The notes under the pieces are model-generated. The model did not search any database. It was not told the DNA's origin and worked only from the letters and a program-made list of their open reading frames with translations. From Iodobacter ciconiae (GTDB lineage: Bacteria; Pseudomonadota; Gammaproteobacteria; Burkholderiales; Chitinibacteraceae), in NCBI RefSeq assembly GCF_003952345.1, contig NZ_CP034433.1, positions 3,596,001 to 3,660,000 of the forward strand: 64,000 bases of DNA, in the 5' to 3' direction. The position numbers and the translations under genes are program-made. Of this stretch, positions 9,056 through 18,515 are shown piece after piece. Each line of letters starts with the position of its first letter. Within the stretch, counting starts at the first letter, position 1.

Positions 9056-10117
9056 TTAATGCACATAATGCTGGCGTAAATTTAAGAACGGTAATTCAAT
9101 GCTGCGCCAGCTTAAATCAGCCAATAAGCAGCTTAGAATAAACGCTATTGAAATTTTTATTAATAAAATAGGCAGGGATAAACTGATAGGTATATAGTAA
9201 TTTATTAAATAGAGCACCATGGCGTGCAGCAGATAGAATGAGTAAGATCTCTGGCCAATAAAAGAAAAAAACTCTTCTATCATATGTGCTGGCCGCCATT
9301 GTATATTTATATAAGCATAAATAAAAAAACCCCACAGCAATGCTTCCAGGGTATACCAAATGATTAGAATCATACTGCGGCTGTTTTCATTAAATAACAG
9401 GGCATATTGAGAGCGAAATATGCTGATGGCAAGAATTGTTGCCAGCGAAATAATTAATGCATAGGGTTTTTTAAAAAACAGGCTGCTGCCTAATGTGGCA
9501 AAGCCCATGCCAATTAAAAATTGATCCAGCCTGCCTATCTGTGTGGATTGCAATACATGGGCAGGATGCCCGGCGAGGCTTAATACACATAACTTTAAAA
9601 CCAGAAAGATAAGTAGTAGTCTGCCAATATAGGCCAGGCCCTGCTGGCGGACAAATAATGCTAAAAATGGAAAGATAAGATAAAAAGTAAATTCAATTGA
9701 AATTGTCCAGGCCGCACCGGTAACAAAATAATCCGAGGTGGCGGGTTTGCCAATATTACTAATTAACAGGTAGAGTAAATCCTGTGCTTGAAATTTATCG
9801 CGCCCCAGTGATATAGCCAGAAAAAACACCAGTAAAAATAAGGGGAAAATACGCAGAAAACGGTTAAAAATAAAACGGCGATAATTTATATTGCCTGTCA
9901 TGGCTATTTTCATAAACAAAAAGCCAGATAAGGTAAAAAATAAACCTACCCCAAGATGGCCCTCGGTAATGATGGCAAATAAAGGCTGCTCGGGGAATGA
10001 TTTCCAGTTTCCATAAAAATGATGAAATGCGTGAAAGAAAAAAACTAATAAGGCTGCCAAAGCACGAATATGCTCAAGTCTGGGGTTGAATTCTATATTG
10101 CTGGAGTGCGGTGGCAT
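9056..10117 (-). CDS. acyltransferase family 3 (OafA/YrhL-like) membrane O-acyltransferase
   Basis: A 353-residue integral membrane protein with about ten hydrophobic segments. It starts with the family's conserved block RLEHIRALAALLVFFFHAFH, whose His is thought catalytic, and has NRFLRIFPLFLL near residue 90, the usual RxxP motif. These enzymes transfer acetyl or other acyl groups to sugars of LPS, capsule or secreted glycans. The start is ATG 10117, preceded by GCAGGA; a TTG one codon upstream is less likely. It is in the same orientation as the methyltransferase downstream and the secretion genes upstream. Confidence 0.85.
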   Translation of the reverse strand: MPPHSSNIEFNPRLEHIRALAALLVFFFHAFHHFYGNWKSFPEQPLFAIITEGHLGVGLFFTLSGFLFMKIAMTGNINYRRFIFNRFLRIFPLFLLVFFLAISLGRDKFQAQDLLYLLISNIGKPATSDYFVTGAAWTISIEFTFYLIFPFLALFVRQQGLAYIGRLLLIFLVLKLCVLSLAGHPAHVLQSTQIGRLDQFLIGMGFATLGSSLFFKKPYALIISLATILAISIFRSQYALLFNENSRSMILIIWYTLEALLWGFFIYAYINIQWRPAHMIEEFFSFIGQRSYSFYLLHAMVLYLINYYIPISLSLPILLIKISIAFILSCLLADLSWRSIELPFLNLRQHYVH

Positions 10118-10175
10118 CAATATTCCTGCATTTTTTATGTTTTTTTATTAGGGCTGGTGAAATTTGCCATCTTAA

Positions 10176-11504
10176 TTAGTGCAGGAGCTGATCTACCGCC
10201 TGTAAATCATTTTCTTGTAAGGTACCGGCATAAAATTTAAGCCGGATATAGCCGCTTAAATAGCTGTATTGGGCAGCCGTGTGTTTTTGCTGGGCTTCAA
10301 AAAAGCGACTTTGGGCGTTGAGTAAATCAACATTGCTGCGCACGCCTGACTGGATGCCTTTGCGGGTGGATTGAATCAGCACATTGCCGGAGCGCACCGC
10401 TTCTTGTAATGCTTTGATCTGCGCCGCACTGGAGCTTAAATCCAGATATTGCTGGCGTAACCCCAGCTCAACCTGTTGCAGGGTATTACGCTGATCTTCG
10501 CTGGCGGCAGTGTGCAGGGCGACCGCGCGTTTGCTGCGGGCGTTGATTTCACCGCCGGAAAACACCGGAATACTGGCGTAAATCATGATGCTATTGGATT
10601 TAATCAGGTTATCTACCGTGCTGTAGTTGGGGCTGTCTTCATAGCTGCTGCGCAGGCGCAGATCAACGGTGGGCAGGTGCTGGTCGATATTTTTACTGAT
10701 TTCCAGTTGAGCCGCGTCAACAGATGCCTGGCGTTCAAATAAAATGGGGTTATTTTGCTTGGCCTGGCTCAGCCATTCGGTCAGCGGGTATTTCAGGTGC
10801 AAATCGGCAGCCATATTGCTGGGCTTGCGATGAGGCAGTTTGCTCATGGGCTCCCCAACCGTAACGCTTAGTTCGTGCAGCTTATTGCTATGCGCAGCCT
10901 CTGCTGACAGGATGTCGGCATCAACAAAATCCAGACGGTTTTGTGCTTCGTTCACATCGGTGACCGTGCCATAACCGGCGGCATACCATTTACTGGCCTG
11001 GGTTTTTTGCTCTTGATAAGCTTTTTTTTGTTCACCCAGCAGCTGCAATTTATCAAATGCCAGCTGCACATCCAGATATTGCTGGGAGAGCCGCAGGATC
11101 AGCTCTTGCTGGCTGCGATCAAGTGCATGGCTGGCTTCTTTTTGCTGGAATTCTGCCTGGGACAGATTATCCCAGGCGGCCATTCTGAAAAGGGGCTGGG
11201 TGAGTGTTGCCGCATAGCTTTGAGTATTAAACAGGTAGTCTTTGGAAATACTCTGCAATCTTGCACCGCTGCCTACATCAAACTCTGTATTTACCCATTC
11301 CCGGCTGCTTTGGGCAGATAGCGATAAATTGGGCAGCAGCGCCGCTCTGGCAATAGGAACGATTTCTTGGGCGGCTAAATTTTGTGCTTTGGAAATAGCG
11401 TAGCGGCTGTCATTTTGCATGGCCTTGGGGTAAAGATTGGCTAAGTCTGCGGCATGGGCTGCGCCGAGTAGCAAGATGGGAATCAGGCATAATTTTGCAC
11501 GCAT
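10176..11504 (-). CDS. type I secretion outer membrane channel, TolC family
   Basis: A 442-residue outer membrane efflux protein. A signal peptide (residues 1-18, MRAKLCLIPILLLGAAHA) is followed by the helical TolC repeat architecture (QEIVPIARAALLPNLSLSAQ near residue 50 and a second half around 250-420). It completes a tunnel from the inner membrane complex to the outside. The chosen ATG 11504 has GGGAG eight bases upstream and starts ten bases after the adaptor gene stops, so the two are co-transcribed and probably translationally coupled. Third transport gene of the operon; the likely substrate is the RTX protein at 5178-8104. Confidence 0.88.
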   Translation of the reverse strand: MRAKLCLIPILLLGAAHAADLANLYPKAMQNDSRYAISKAQNLAAQEIVPIARAALLPNLSLSAQSSREWVNTEFDVGSGARLQSISKDYLFNTQSYAATLTQPLFRMAAWDNLSQAEFQQKEASHALDRSQQELILRLSQQYLDVQLAFDKLQLLGEQKKAYQEQKTQASKWYAAGYGTVTDVNEAQNRLDFVDADILSAEAAHSNKLHELSVTVGEPMSKLPHRKPSNMAADLHLKYPLTEWLSQAKQNNPILFERQASVDAAQLEISKNIDQHLPTVDLRLRSSYEDSPNYSTVDNLIKSNSIMIYASIPVFSGGEINARSKRAVALHTAASEDQRNTLQQVELGLRQQYLDLSSSAAQIKALQEAVRSGNVLIQSTRKGIQSGVRSNVDLLNAQSRFFEAQQKHTAAQYSYLSGYIRLKFYAGTLQENDLQAVDQLLH

Positions 11505-11514
11505 CGTCAGCTCC

Positions 11515-12858
11515 CTATTTTTCAGTAAATGCAAAGGCAAGGCGGTTCAGTAAGGGGCGAATGATGTAATCGAGCAGGCTGCGCTCGCCTGTTTTAATGA
11601 TGACCTCGGTTGACATACCGGGCTGGATGGCCAGTTTTTTATGGCTAAGCTCGGCAAGCCCGTTTTTGGTTACTACAACCTTGGCGCTGAAATAGGCATT
11701 GCCCCGCGGATCAACAATACGGTCGGCAGAAATGCTGTTCAGCTTGCCCTCCAGTATGGGCGCGCTGCCTTTATTACCGAGCGAGGCGAAGCGGATATCG
11801 GCCAGGAGCCCGGGTTGCACTTTGTCAATCAAATGCGGTGGCAGCTGGATTTCTACTACCAGCTCGTCGTTCTCCGGCACGATTTCCATCAGTGTTTCGC
11901 CGGGGCGAATAATGCCGCCGATGGTGTGCACATTCAGCCCGACTACATGGCCGGAGGTGGGCGAGCGCAAAATGGTGCGGGAGAGATCTTCTTCACGCGC
12001 TTTGATTTCATTGCTCCAGCGGTTTAAATCGCTCTGAATCTGGCTGTACTGGGTTTCTACTTCTTTATTGAACTCCTGAGAGCGTTGTAAAATTCTCAGG
12101 GTTAGCTCGCCTTTTTGCCGGCTGGCCTGTTCAATATGACTGAGCCCCTCGCCGTATTCACCGGAGATTTGGGCAAATAAACGTTCCATTTCAAATAAAC
12201 GTGTGCGTGGCGCAAAGCCATCGGCAACCAGATCGCGCAGGCCTGCGATGTCTTTTTCCAGTAATTTGATCTGTTGTTTACGCCCGGCTTCCAAGGCCTG
12301 CAGCCCATTGATCTGCTCGTTAATCCCGGCAATGCTCTGTTGCAGAATATTGCCTTCATTGATCAGTGCGGTGTGGCGGGTGGTGAAGAGCTGGCTTTGC
12401 GTGGCCATGATTGCTTTGGCTTGCGGATTATTTTCTTTTAGCATCTTTTCATTAAAAATAATCTGCGGCTTATGGTTAAGCTCTGCGCTTAAGCGGTCTG
12501 CCAGTGCCTGTGTCTGCCAGTAATTGTTTTGTACCGTAGATAAATAGGCATTGGCCTGGGTTTGATCGAGCAGGACCAGCGGCTGATTTGCGGCGACTTC
12601 TGCGCCTTCTTTCACCAGTATTTTTTCAATCGTTCCTCCTTGCAAGTGCTGAATAGCCTTGCGTTTACTCTCTACCGAGACCACGCCATTGGTTGGAACA
12701 CCTTCGTCCAGTGGGGCAAATGCTGCCCAGAGCAGAAAACCACCCAGGCCAAAGAAAAGAATAAACAGGCCCAGCCGCGTAACCGAGCGGGTGTCGGTGA
12801 GCGTGTTATCAACGTCTAAAATCGGTTCGGGTGATGTTTGTTTGGCAAGTTTTAGCAT
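11515..12858 (-). CDS. HlyD-family type I secretion periplasmic adaptor
   Basis: A 447-residue membrane fusion protein (PrtE/HlyD type). It has a short cytoplasmic N-terminus, one membrane segment at about residues 27-48 (LGLFILFFGLGGFLLWAAFA), a lipoyl-like half (AIQHLQGGTIEKILVKEGAE), a long coiled coil (about 130-270), the second lipoyl half (ILRSPTSGHVVGLNV) and a beta-barrel domain ending TGERSLLDYIIRPL. It links the ABC transporter to the TolC-type channel. ATG 12858 was chosen over an upstream extension. It lies 68 bases after the ATPase gene, in the same operon. Confidence 0.9.
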   Translation of the reverse strand: MLKLAKQTSPEPILDVDNTLTDTRSVTRLGLFILFFGLGGFLLWAAFAPLDEGVPTNGVVSVESKRKAIQHLQGGTIEKILVKEGAEVAANQPLVLLDQTQANAYLSTVQNNYWQTQALADRLSAELNHKPQIIFNEKMLKENNPQAKAIMATQSQLFTTRHTALINEGNILQQSIAGINEQINGLQALEAGRKQQIKLLEKDIAGLRDLVADGFAPRTRLFEMERLFAQISGEYGEGLSHIEQASRQKGELTLRILQRSQEFNKEVETQYSQIQSDLNRWSNEIKAREEDLSRTILRSPTSGHVVGLNVHTIGGIIRPGETLMEIVPENDELVVEIQLPPHLIDKVQPGLLADIRFASLGNKGSAPILEGKLNSISADRIVDPRGNAYFSAKVVVTKNGLAELSHKKLAIQPGMSTEVIIKTGERSLLDYIIRPLLNRLAFAFTEK

Positions 12859-12926
12859 GATGCAGCCCTCTGTTGTTGGGGTTTTGGCAGGTTTCACCCA
12901 CCCTTACGATCATTTTGGGCAGCGTT

Positions 12927-14645
12927 TTAGGATTGTTGCTCTGCCATTGACGGCGCAACGGCCGGTGGCGGATTGAGCGCGGCTAAAACCTGATCACGCG
13001 GGCCGTAATAGCGCAAGGTGCCTTCATTCATGACCAGTAATAAATCGACTATGGCTAGCACATGGGTGCGGTGGGTGATCAGCACGATGGTGGCACCGGC
13101 TTCTTTGGCTTTTAAGATGGCTTGTACCAGGGCGCGCTCGCCCAGTTCGTCCAGATTGGCATTGGGCTCGTCCAGCACAATCAGGCTGGGGTTGCCGTAA
13201 AGGGCACGTGCCAGGCCGATGCGCTGGCGCTGGCCGCCCGATAATCCTGATCCGCCTTCGCCGATAGAGGTGTCATAGCCTTTGGGCAGGCGCAGGATCA
13301 TCTCGTGTACATCAGCCATTTGCGCGGCGGCAACTACTTTTTCGCTGTCGATTTCGCCAAAGCGGGAGATATTTTCGGCGATGGTGCCGGAGAATAATTC
13401 AACATCCTGAGGCAGATAGCCCAGATGCGGGCCCAGCTCGGCTTTATTCCAGGTATAAACATCCACACCATCTAACCGTACTTTGCCCATTACGGTTGGC
13501 CAGATACCAACCAGCAGACGGGCTAAGGAAGATTTACCGCTGGCGCTCGGGCCAACCACACCCAAAATTTGCCCGGCAGCCATGCCAAAGTTCATCCCTC
13601 TGATCACCATATTCTGCGTGCCGGGTATCATGGCCGAGGCGTTATCCACCAGTAGCTGGCCACTGGGGCGCGGCAGGCTCATACCTATGCTGCGGGCAGG
13701 GAAAGTATGCATTAATTCTTGCAGGCGTGAATAAGCCGAACGCACGCTAATAAATTGTTTCCACGTGCCAATGGCCAGTTCAATTGGCGCTAAAGCGCGG
13801 CCCATCAAGATAGAACCGGCAATCATTGCTCCCGGCGTGGTGGAGCCTTCGATGACCAGCAGAGCCCCGGCACCTAGAATTAAAGATTGCAAACTAATCC
13901 GGGTAAATTTGGTAATCGCCGAAATACCACCGGCCTTATCACTGGCCTCGCCTTGCAGGGCCAGAAACTTGCCGTGGTGTTTATACCAGCGCTGCATTAA
14001 TCCTCCCAGCATCCCCATGGCTTCAATCACTTCGGCATTGCGCAAATTATTATTTGCAAAACTGGTGGCTAAATTGGAATGGGTGGTGGCTTCGGCAATA
14101 GGTTTTTTGCTGACCAGTTCGGTGATATAAGCCAGTGATGCCAATAACACCGCACCCACTACTGCCAGCCAGCCCAGCAAGGAGCCGAGCATAAATAACA
14201 CGGCTAAATAAATAGGTGCCCAGGGGGCATCAAAAAAAGCAAATAAACCCTGGCCGGTTAAAAACTGGCGAATATTGTTTAAATCACCCAGTGCCAGGCC
14301 TGCATCGCTATTACCTGCTCTTAAATTACGCTCGAATGCTGCGGTAAATACCCGGGCGTTGAGCTGTGAATCCAATTTACTACTGATACGCACTAGTAAT
14401 CTGGAGCGCACCATTTCTAATAAAGACATTAAGCCATATAGCCCCAGTGTAATCACCGTAATCATAATTAAGGTAGTTTCATTTCTGCTGGCTAATACCC
14501 GGTCGTAAACCTGCAGCATATAAATAGAGGGCACCAGCATCAGTAAATTAATAAAGAAGCTAAAAACGCCGGCAATGATAAAGTGTTGGCGTAAACCATG
14601 TAATACACTGGCCAATTCAGAGCGGGGCTGTAAATGCTGCTTCAT
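12927..14645 (-). CDS. type I secretion permease/ATPase (PrtD family)
   Basis: A 572-residue ABC half-transporter that powers export of RTX-type proteins. Residues 1-300 form the transmembrane domain (FIIAGVFSFFINLLMLVPSI at the start). The ATPase domain has Walker A GPSASGKSS, signature LSGGQRQRIGLARAL, Walker B LIVLDEPNANLD and a switch histidine (TIVLITHRTH). No peptidase-like N-terminal domain is present, which places it with PrtD/RsaD exporters rather than HlyB. ATG 14645 has AAAGGA upstream. It is the second gene of the operon, 23 bases after the TnpB-like gene. Confidence 0.92.
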   Translation of the reverse strand: MKQHLQPRSELASVLHGLRQHFIIAGVFSFFINLLMLVPSIYMLQVYDRVLASRNETTLIMITVITLGLYGLMSLLEMVRSRLLVRISSKLDSQLNARVFTAAFERNLRAGNSDAGLALGDLNNIRQFLTGQGLFAFFDAPWAPIYLAVLFMLGSLLGWLAVVGAVLLASLAYITELVSKKPIAEATTHSNLATSFANNNLRNAEVIEAMGMLGGLMQRWYKHHGKFLALQGEASDKAGGISAITKFTRISLQSLILGAGALLVIEGSTTPGAMIAGSILMGRALAPIELAIGTWKQFISVRSAYSRLQELMHTFPARSIGMSLPRPSGQLLVDNASAMIPGTQNMVIRGMNFGMAAGQILGVVGPSASGKSSLARLLVGIWPTVMGKVRLDGVDVYTWNKAELGPHLGYLPQDVELFSGTIAENISRFGEIDSEKVVAAAQMADVHEMILRLPKGYDTSIGEGGSGLSGGQRQRIGLARALYGNPSLIVLDEPNANLDELGERALVQAILKAKEAGATIVLITHRTHVLAIVDLLLVMNEGTLRYYGPRDQVLAALNPPPAVAPSMAEQQS

Positions 14646-14668
14646 AAAATGTCCTTTATTAAAATTGA

Positions 14669-15277
14669 TTATGCATTTTCTACATCTGTTTTTGATGAAT
14701 CTAATGTCAGCAGGTATTCCGGCCATTCATCCTGGGAGCTTGACTGCATGGCTTCATCGGCATTCAGAAAAATAAAATTGAGCAAATAATGCTGCTGATT
14801 GTTCACAAGCATAATTTCTCTTAATCGCTGCGAGCTAAAGCTATCAATGATTTCAGGGGGAAGTTGTAATTGAAAACGCAATCGTCCCTCCAGCGTAAAC
14901 ATGGACAAAATATTGTCTTTAATACTTAAGGTATGGCGGTCGAAATAAACCGGGGCAGAGGGCAGAAAAAATAATTTGGGTAAAGGTGATTCAGCAGGCA
15001 GATTTTTCCACTTACTTAGCGGATGCTCATATAGGGTGCGATAAGCCCGGCAAACGGCATAAATTGCATTGCATGCCATCTGAGCACCCAAATCAGGTAG
15101 CTGCTCGCGTAAGGCCCTGTAAGCAAGGTGGTGCAGGGTAACGCGATGCCAGCAACGATGCTGCTGCGCAATCGGAGCCACTAAATTACAGCCATTACAA
15201 AACTCAGCCTGCAGTGCCTGCAGCCTTTGTTGCTGCGGGTCTGTTGTTAAAAGGGGGATGGAGTATGTTATGGGCAT
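14669..15277 (-). CDS. protein resembling the N-terminal half of TnpB (no RuvC domain), first gene of the secretion operon
   Basis: A 202-residue protein. Three blocks recall TnpB of IS200/IS605 elements, in the right order and spacing. The first is a helical block with FCNGCNLVAPIAQQ (about residues 26-39), like the FNxACNxI block. The second is TLHHLAYRALREQL with GAQMACNAIYAVCRAYRTL (about 47-82), like the LHxLxYxxxRxxF/AQMxxRxIxKVxxAYK block. The third is a beta block, VYFDRHTLSIKDNILSMFTL then EGRLRF (about 110-135), like TnpB's YDxRxLSFK..VSIxTLxGR. It stops where the RuvC nuclease would begin, so no DDE/RuvC residues or zinc ribbon are present. ATG 15277 fits the family's start; two GTG codons at 15283 and 15286 are alternatives. 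The gene is 23 bases upstream of the exporter ATPase, in the same direction. It may be an exapted DNA/RNA-binding regulator or a helper; function unknown. Confidence 0.65.
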   Translation of the reverse strand: MPITYSIPLLTTDPQQQRLQALQAEFCNGCNLVAPIAQQHRCWHRVTLHHLAYRALREQLPDLGAQMACNAIYAVCRAYRTLYEHPLSKWKNLPAESPLPKLFFLPSAPVYFDRHTLSIKDNILSMFTLEGRLRFQLQLPPEIIDSFSSQRLREIMLVNNQQHYLLNFIFLNADEAMQSSSQDEWPEYLLTLDSSKTDVENA

Positions 15278-15685
15278 AGTCACCACTTTAGGAAAGGTTT
15301 CTCCTATATGAAATGCCTATATGAAGTTTTTTATTGACGTTCGTCGGGAAGGATGAATGGTAAGTTGCAGGAAGTCGTTATGTTTTTTGTGTAAGGTTGT
15401 TTTTTAAGCTGGGCTGTTGATTACTGATTTACTGCTGTATTGCTTGCAGTTTTGAAGCATATATCAGTAGGGTCTGGCTTAAATAGTGGCTATTTCTGTG
15501 CTGTATGCTTATTTTGTCAGGGTTCTTCATGTTAACTCCCATTTTTTATAGGTGTTTAGTAAGTTTGGTGTCTGTATTACCCCACAGAGATACGGCAATG
15601 CTTGTATATTCCTCTTCTTTCTATAAGCTGTCTGTAGTTTAAATGGATGTGTATGTATTGAAGCAGCTTTAAAAGGATCAGTAGC
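15278..15685. other. divergent intergenic region between the secretion operon and the gtr genes
   Basis: About 400 AT-rich bases without a credible gene. It must hold divergent promoters for the TnpB-like/secretion operon (minus) and the membrane protein/gtr genes (plus). I see no confident operator or riboswitch. Confidence 0.4.
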
Positions 15686-17347
15686 GTGACTAGAAAAGCG
15701 GACTTTATATTAGGTTGCTTGTTAGGCCTTTTTGTTGCGATCTATTTTTATGGTATGAAAATAATTGATCCATATAATATTCAGTGGCTTTTAAAGGGGG
15801 GAGATTCTTATCAACATTTTATTGGCTGGGCTTTTTTTAAAAATGATATTTGGCGCTGGCCACTTGGATTTAACCCAAATTTTGGTAGCGAAATAGGGGG
15901 GTCTATTGTATTTACAGACTCAATTCCTTTACTGGCTATATTATTCAAGCTGATATTAAAAGATTTTAGTGAGCCATTTCAGTTTTTTGGTATTGCAGTA
16001 ATGATTAATTACATGCTAACCGGTGGCGTGCTGGTTCTTCTTCTTAAGAAGTTTATTAATAATTTACCTGTATGTTTAATGGTTAGTTTGTTGCTGGTTT
16101 CTTCAACGGTGATGAGCACCCGGGGTATTGGTGCGCACGGGCATGAATCATTAACTGCACACTGGACTTTTCTATATGCAATGCATTTGCTACTGGCTCA
16201 GGAGGGCAAGGCTTTCCCCTCTGTTAAATGGGCTGGGTTGCTTGTTGTTACCTCATTAATTCATTTTTACCTGCTGGTGATTTGTATTCCGTTTTATGCT
16301 GCTGCTCATATTTATCGTTTTTACTTAATAAATGATAAATCAGAAATTAAAAAAGAAATAACAAAAAAGATTTACGGCATTATTTTAACAATCATTATCT
16401 TGCTTGGTGTTATGTATATAGCCGGTTATTTTGTTATGCCTGTGGGGAATGCCAGTACGCGTGGTTATGGAAGCTACCCGGCATCATTACTTACTTTTAT
16501 TAACCCTGCATCTGCAGCATGGTTTTTAAATACAGGGGTAATTAGTTCTTTATCCCGTATTTTTCAAGGATTTCCATCCGCAATTACCGGGCAGTATGAA
16601 GGGCAGGCATATTTGGGCCTGGGGTTAATTATGCTTATTGGTGTTTCTTCTTTTAGTTTATTAAAAAGAAAAGTATCTCTGGTATGGGCAGTACCAGTCG
16701 CAATAGTCTGTTTTTTACTGTCATTGGTTGCGGTAAGTCATCATATATCACTATATGATCAGCAATTTATTATTAGTATGAATCCCATACTTTCCCGTAT
16801 TTTTGGTGTTGTGCGCTCTAGCGGGCGGCTGATCTGGCCAATGTTTTATTTGATGGTGATTATTGCTGCAGTTATTCTGGCCAGAAATTTTTCTGTTGTT
16901 AATCAATATATTCTTTTGCTGCTTGTTATTCTTTTGCAGTTTTTTGATTTGTCTCTCTGGCATGATAGTTTACGAAAAAGAAATAATGATTATTCCTCCG
17001 TATATATTGATAATCTTATAAATAACAAAGATTTTAGCAGGATGATTGCTGGCTCAAAAAAAATTGTTCTTTTGCCTGCCGATTATCTGGATGATTTTCA
17101 GATCTATGCATGGGAGGCTGTTCGGGCAGGGATTTCAATTAACTCCGGTTATTATGCACGTTTACCTTCGTCAGACTATTTTAAAAAAATAAATGAAGCT
17201 CATTTAAATGAAGTCAGAACCTGCAATTTAATCCCGCATGTTTTATATATTATTCGCGAGGTTGACGTGGAGGTATGCCAGGCCAGAGATATTATTTATG
17301 CTAAATCACATAATGCTCTATGGATGATAAAAGGAGAAAATAACTGA
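15686..17347 (+). CDS. polytopic membrane protein, DUF6311-like (putative glycosyltransferase of a gtr cluster)
   Basis: A 553-residue protein with about ten to twelve hydrophobic segments and an extracytoplasmic C-terminal part (residues 440-550). The first loop has GGDSYQHFIGWAFFKND, then LGFNPNFGSEIGGSIVFTDS, a pattern I associate with DUF6311 proteins, thought to transfer sugars or glycerol-type groups outside the membrane. GTG 15686 has AAAAGGA nine bases upstream. It is followed by GtrB- and GtrA-type genes. In such three-gene sets the polytopic protein is the specific transferase that moves a sugar from the lipid carrier to LPS or another surface acceptor. The exact sugar is unknown. 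Confidence 0.7.
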   Translation: MTRKADFILGCLLGLFVAIYFYGMKIIDPYNIQWLLKGGDSYQHFIGWAFFKNDIWRWPLGFNPNFGSEIGGSIVFTDSIPLLAILFKLILKDFSEPFQFFGIAVMINYMLTGGVLVLLLKKFINNLPVCLMVSLLLVSSTVMSTRGIGAHGHESLTAHWTFLYAMHLLLAQEGKAFPSVKWAGLLVVTSLIHFYLLVICIPFYAAAHIYRFYLINDKSEIKKEITKKIYGIILTIIILLGVMYIAGYFVMPVGNASTRGYGSYPASLLTFINPASAAWFLNTGVISSLSRIFQGFPSAITGQYEGQAYLGLGLIMLIGVSSFSLLKRKVSLVWAVPVAIVCFLLSLVAVSHHISLYDQQFIISMNPILSRIFGVVRSSGRLIWPMFYLMVIIAAVILARNFSVVNQYILLLLVILLQFFDLSLWHDSLRKRNNDYSSVYIDNLINNKDFSRMIAGSKKIVLLPADYLDDFQIYAWEAVRAGISINSGYYARLPSSDYFKKINEAHLNEVRTCNLIPHVLYIIREVDVEVCQARDIIYAKSHNALWMIKGENN

Positions 17348-17528
17348 TTTTTTGTGGAGGAAAACACCAGCTAGATTATAAAATTATTACTTATATCAGT
17401 TGTGTTAATGGTGTTTTTTTATCTGTGATGATTAAAGCCGATTAATGATTTTTTTTTGTGGTCAAGATGAACAACTGGGGTAATGTTTTTTTACAAAAGT
17501 CATTTTTAGAAAATAATCAGAGGCTGAT

Positions 17529-18503
17529 ATGATTTCTATTGTCATTCCATTTTTTAATGAAGAAAAAGGTTTGTATCATACTATTGATGTGATTGTCAGT
17601 GAGCTGCGGCATTTGGGCAAGCCCTGGGAAATAGTGGCAATCAATGACGGAAGTATTGATAAAACCCTTGCTTTGCTTCTGGAATGCCAAAGCCGGATAC
17701 CCGAGCTGGTTGTGGTTGATTTATCCAGAAATTTTGGTAAAGAGGCTGCACTTACCGCTGGCTTTGCTCATGCACGGGGTGCCGCGGTTATTCCGATGGA
17801 TGCCGATCTGCAGGACCCTCCCGAGTTAATTGCTCCCATGGTTTCAAAATGGGAAGAGGGTTTTGAGGTGGTTTTAGCCCGAAGAAGCGATAGATCCAGT
17901 GATAGTTTAAGTAAAAGATGGACTGCTGGTTTGTTTTATAAAGCAGTTAATAAGATGTCTGAAGTAAATGTGCCGGACAATGTCGGGGATTTTCGCTTGC
18001 TGGATAGAATGGTAGTGGATGCATTGAATTCTTTACCGGAAAGCCGGCGTTTTATGAAAGGTATTTTTGCGTGGCTGGGCTTTAAAACAGCAATAGTTAA
18101 TTATAAACGGGCAGAAAGATATTCCGGGGATACTAAGTTTAATCTCTGGAAACTTTGGAATCTGGCAATTGAAGGTATTACTTCGCTATCGATTACACCC
18201 TTGCGTATTTGGAGTTATATTGGTCTTATTATTGCTTCGTTATCATTTTTATATGCTGCATTTATTGTGTTACGCACCATTATTCATGGTGTTGATGTTC
18301 CGGGCTATGCATCGCTGATTACTTTATTTTTATTTTTCTCAGGATTACAGCTAGTTGGTTTGGGTATTATGGGGGAGTATTTAGGCCGGGCATATATAGA
18401 ATCGAAACGTCGGCCTCCTTATATTGTACGAAAACTATATCTTTCCCGGTTAAATAGCGAGTATATTAATCAGCCAAGGATGTTTGATGCGGCATCTTCC
18501 TAA
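17529..18503 (+). CDS. GtrB-like bactoprenol glycosyltransferase (GT2)
   Basis: A 324-residue DPM/GtrB-type enzyme that loads a sugar from a nucleotide donor onto undecaprenyl phosphate at the inner membrane. The GT2 fold starts at residue 1 (MISIVIPFFNEEKGLYHTID), with NDGSIDKT near residue 40, the acidic donor/metal site MDADLQDPPE near residue 90, and a conserved NVGDFRLLDR stretch. Two membrane helices lie at about 228-250 and 262-285. It sits 12 bases before gtrA and 180 bases after the DUF6311-like gene. Confidence 0.88.
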   Translation: MISIVIPFFNEEKGLYHTIDVIVSELRHLGKPWEIVAINDGSIDKTLALLLECQSRIPELVVVDLSRNFGKEAALTAGFAHARGAAVIPMDADLQDPPELIAPMVSKWEEGFEVVLARRSDRSSDSLSKRWTAGLFYKAVNKMSEVNVPDNVGDFRLLDRMVVDALNSLPESRRFMKGIFAWLGFKTAIVNYKRAERYSGDTKFNLWKLWNLAIEGITSLSITPLRIWSYIGLIIASLSFLYAAFIVLRTIIHGVDVPGYASLITLFLFFSGLQLVGLGIMGEYLGRAYIESKRRPPYIVRKLYLSRLNSEYINQPRMFDAASS

Positions 18504-18515
18504 TTTAGAGTAAGA

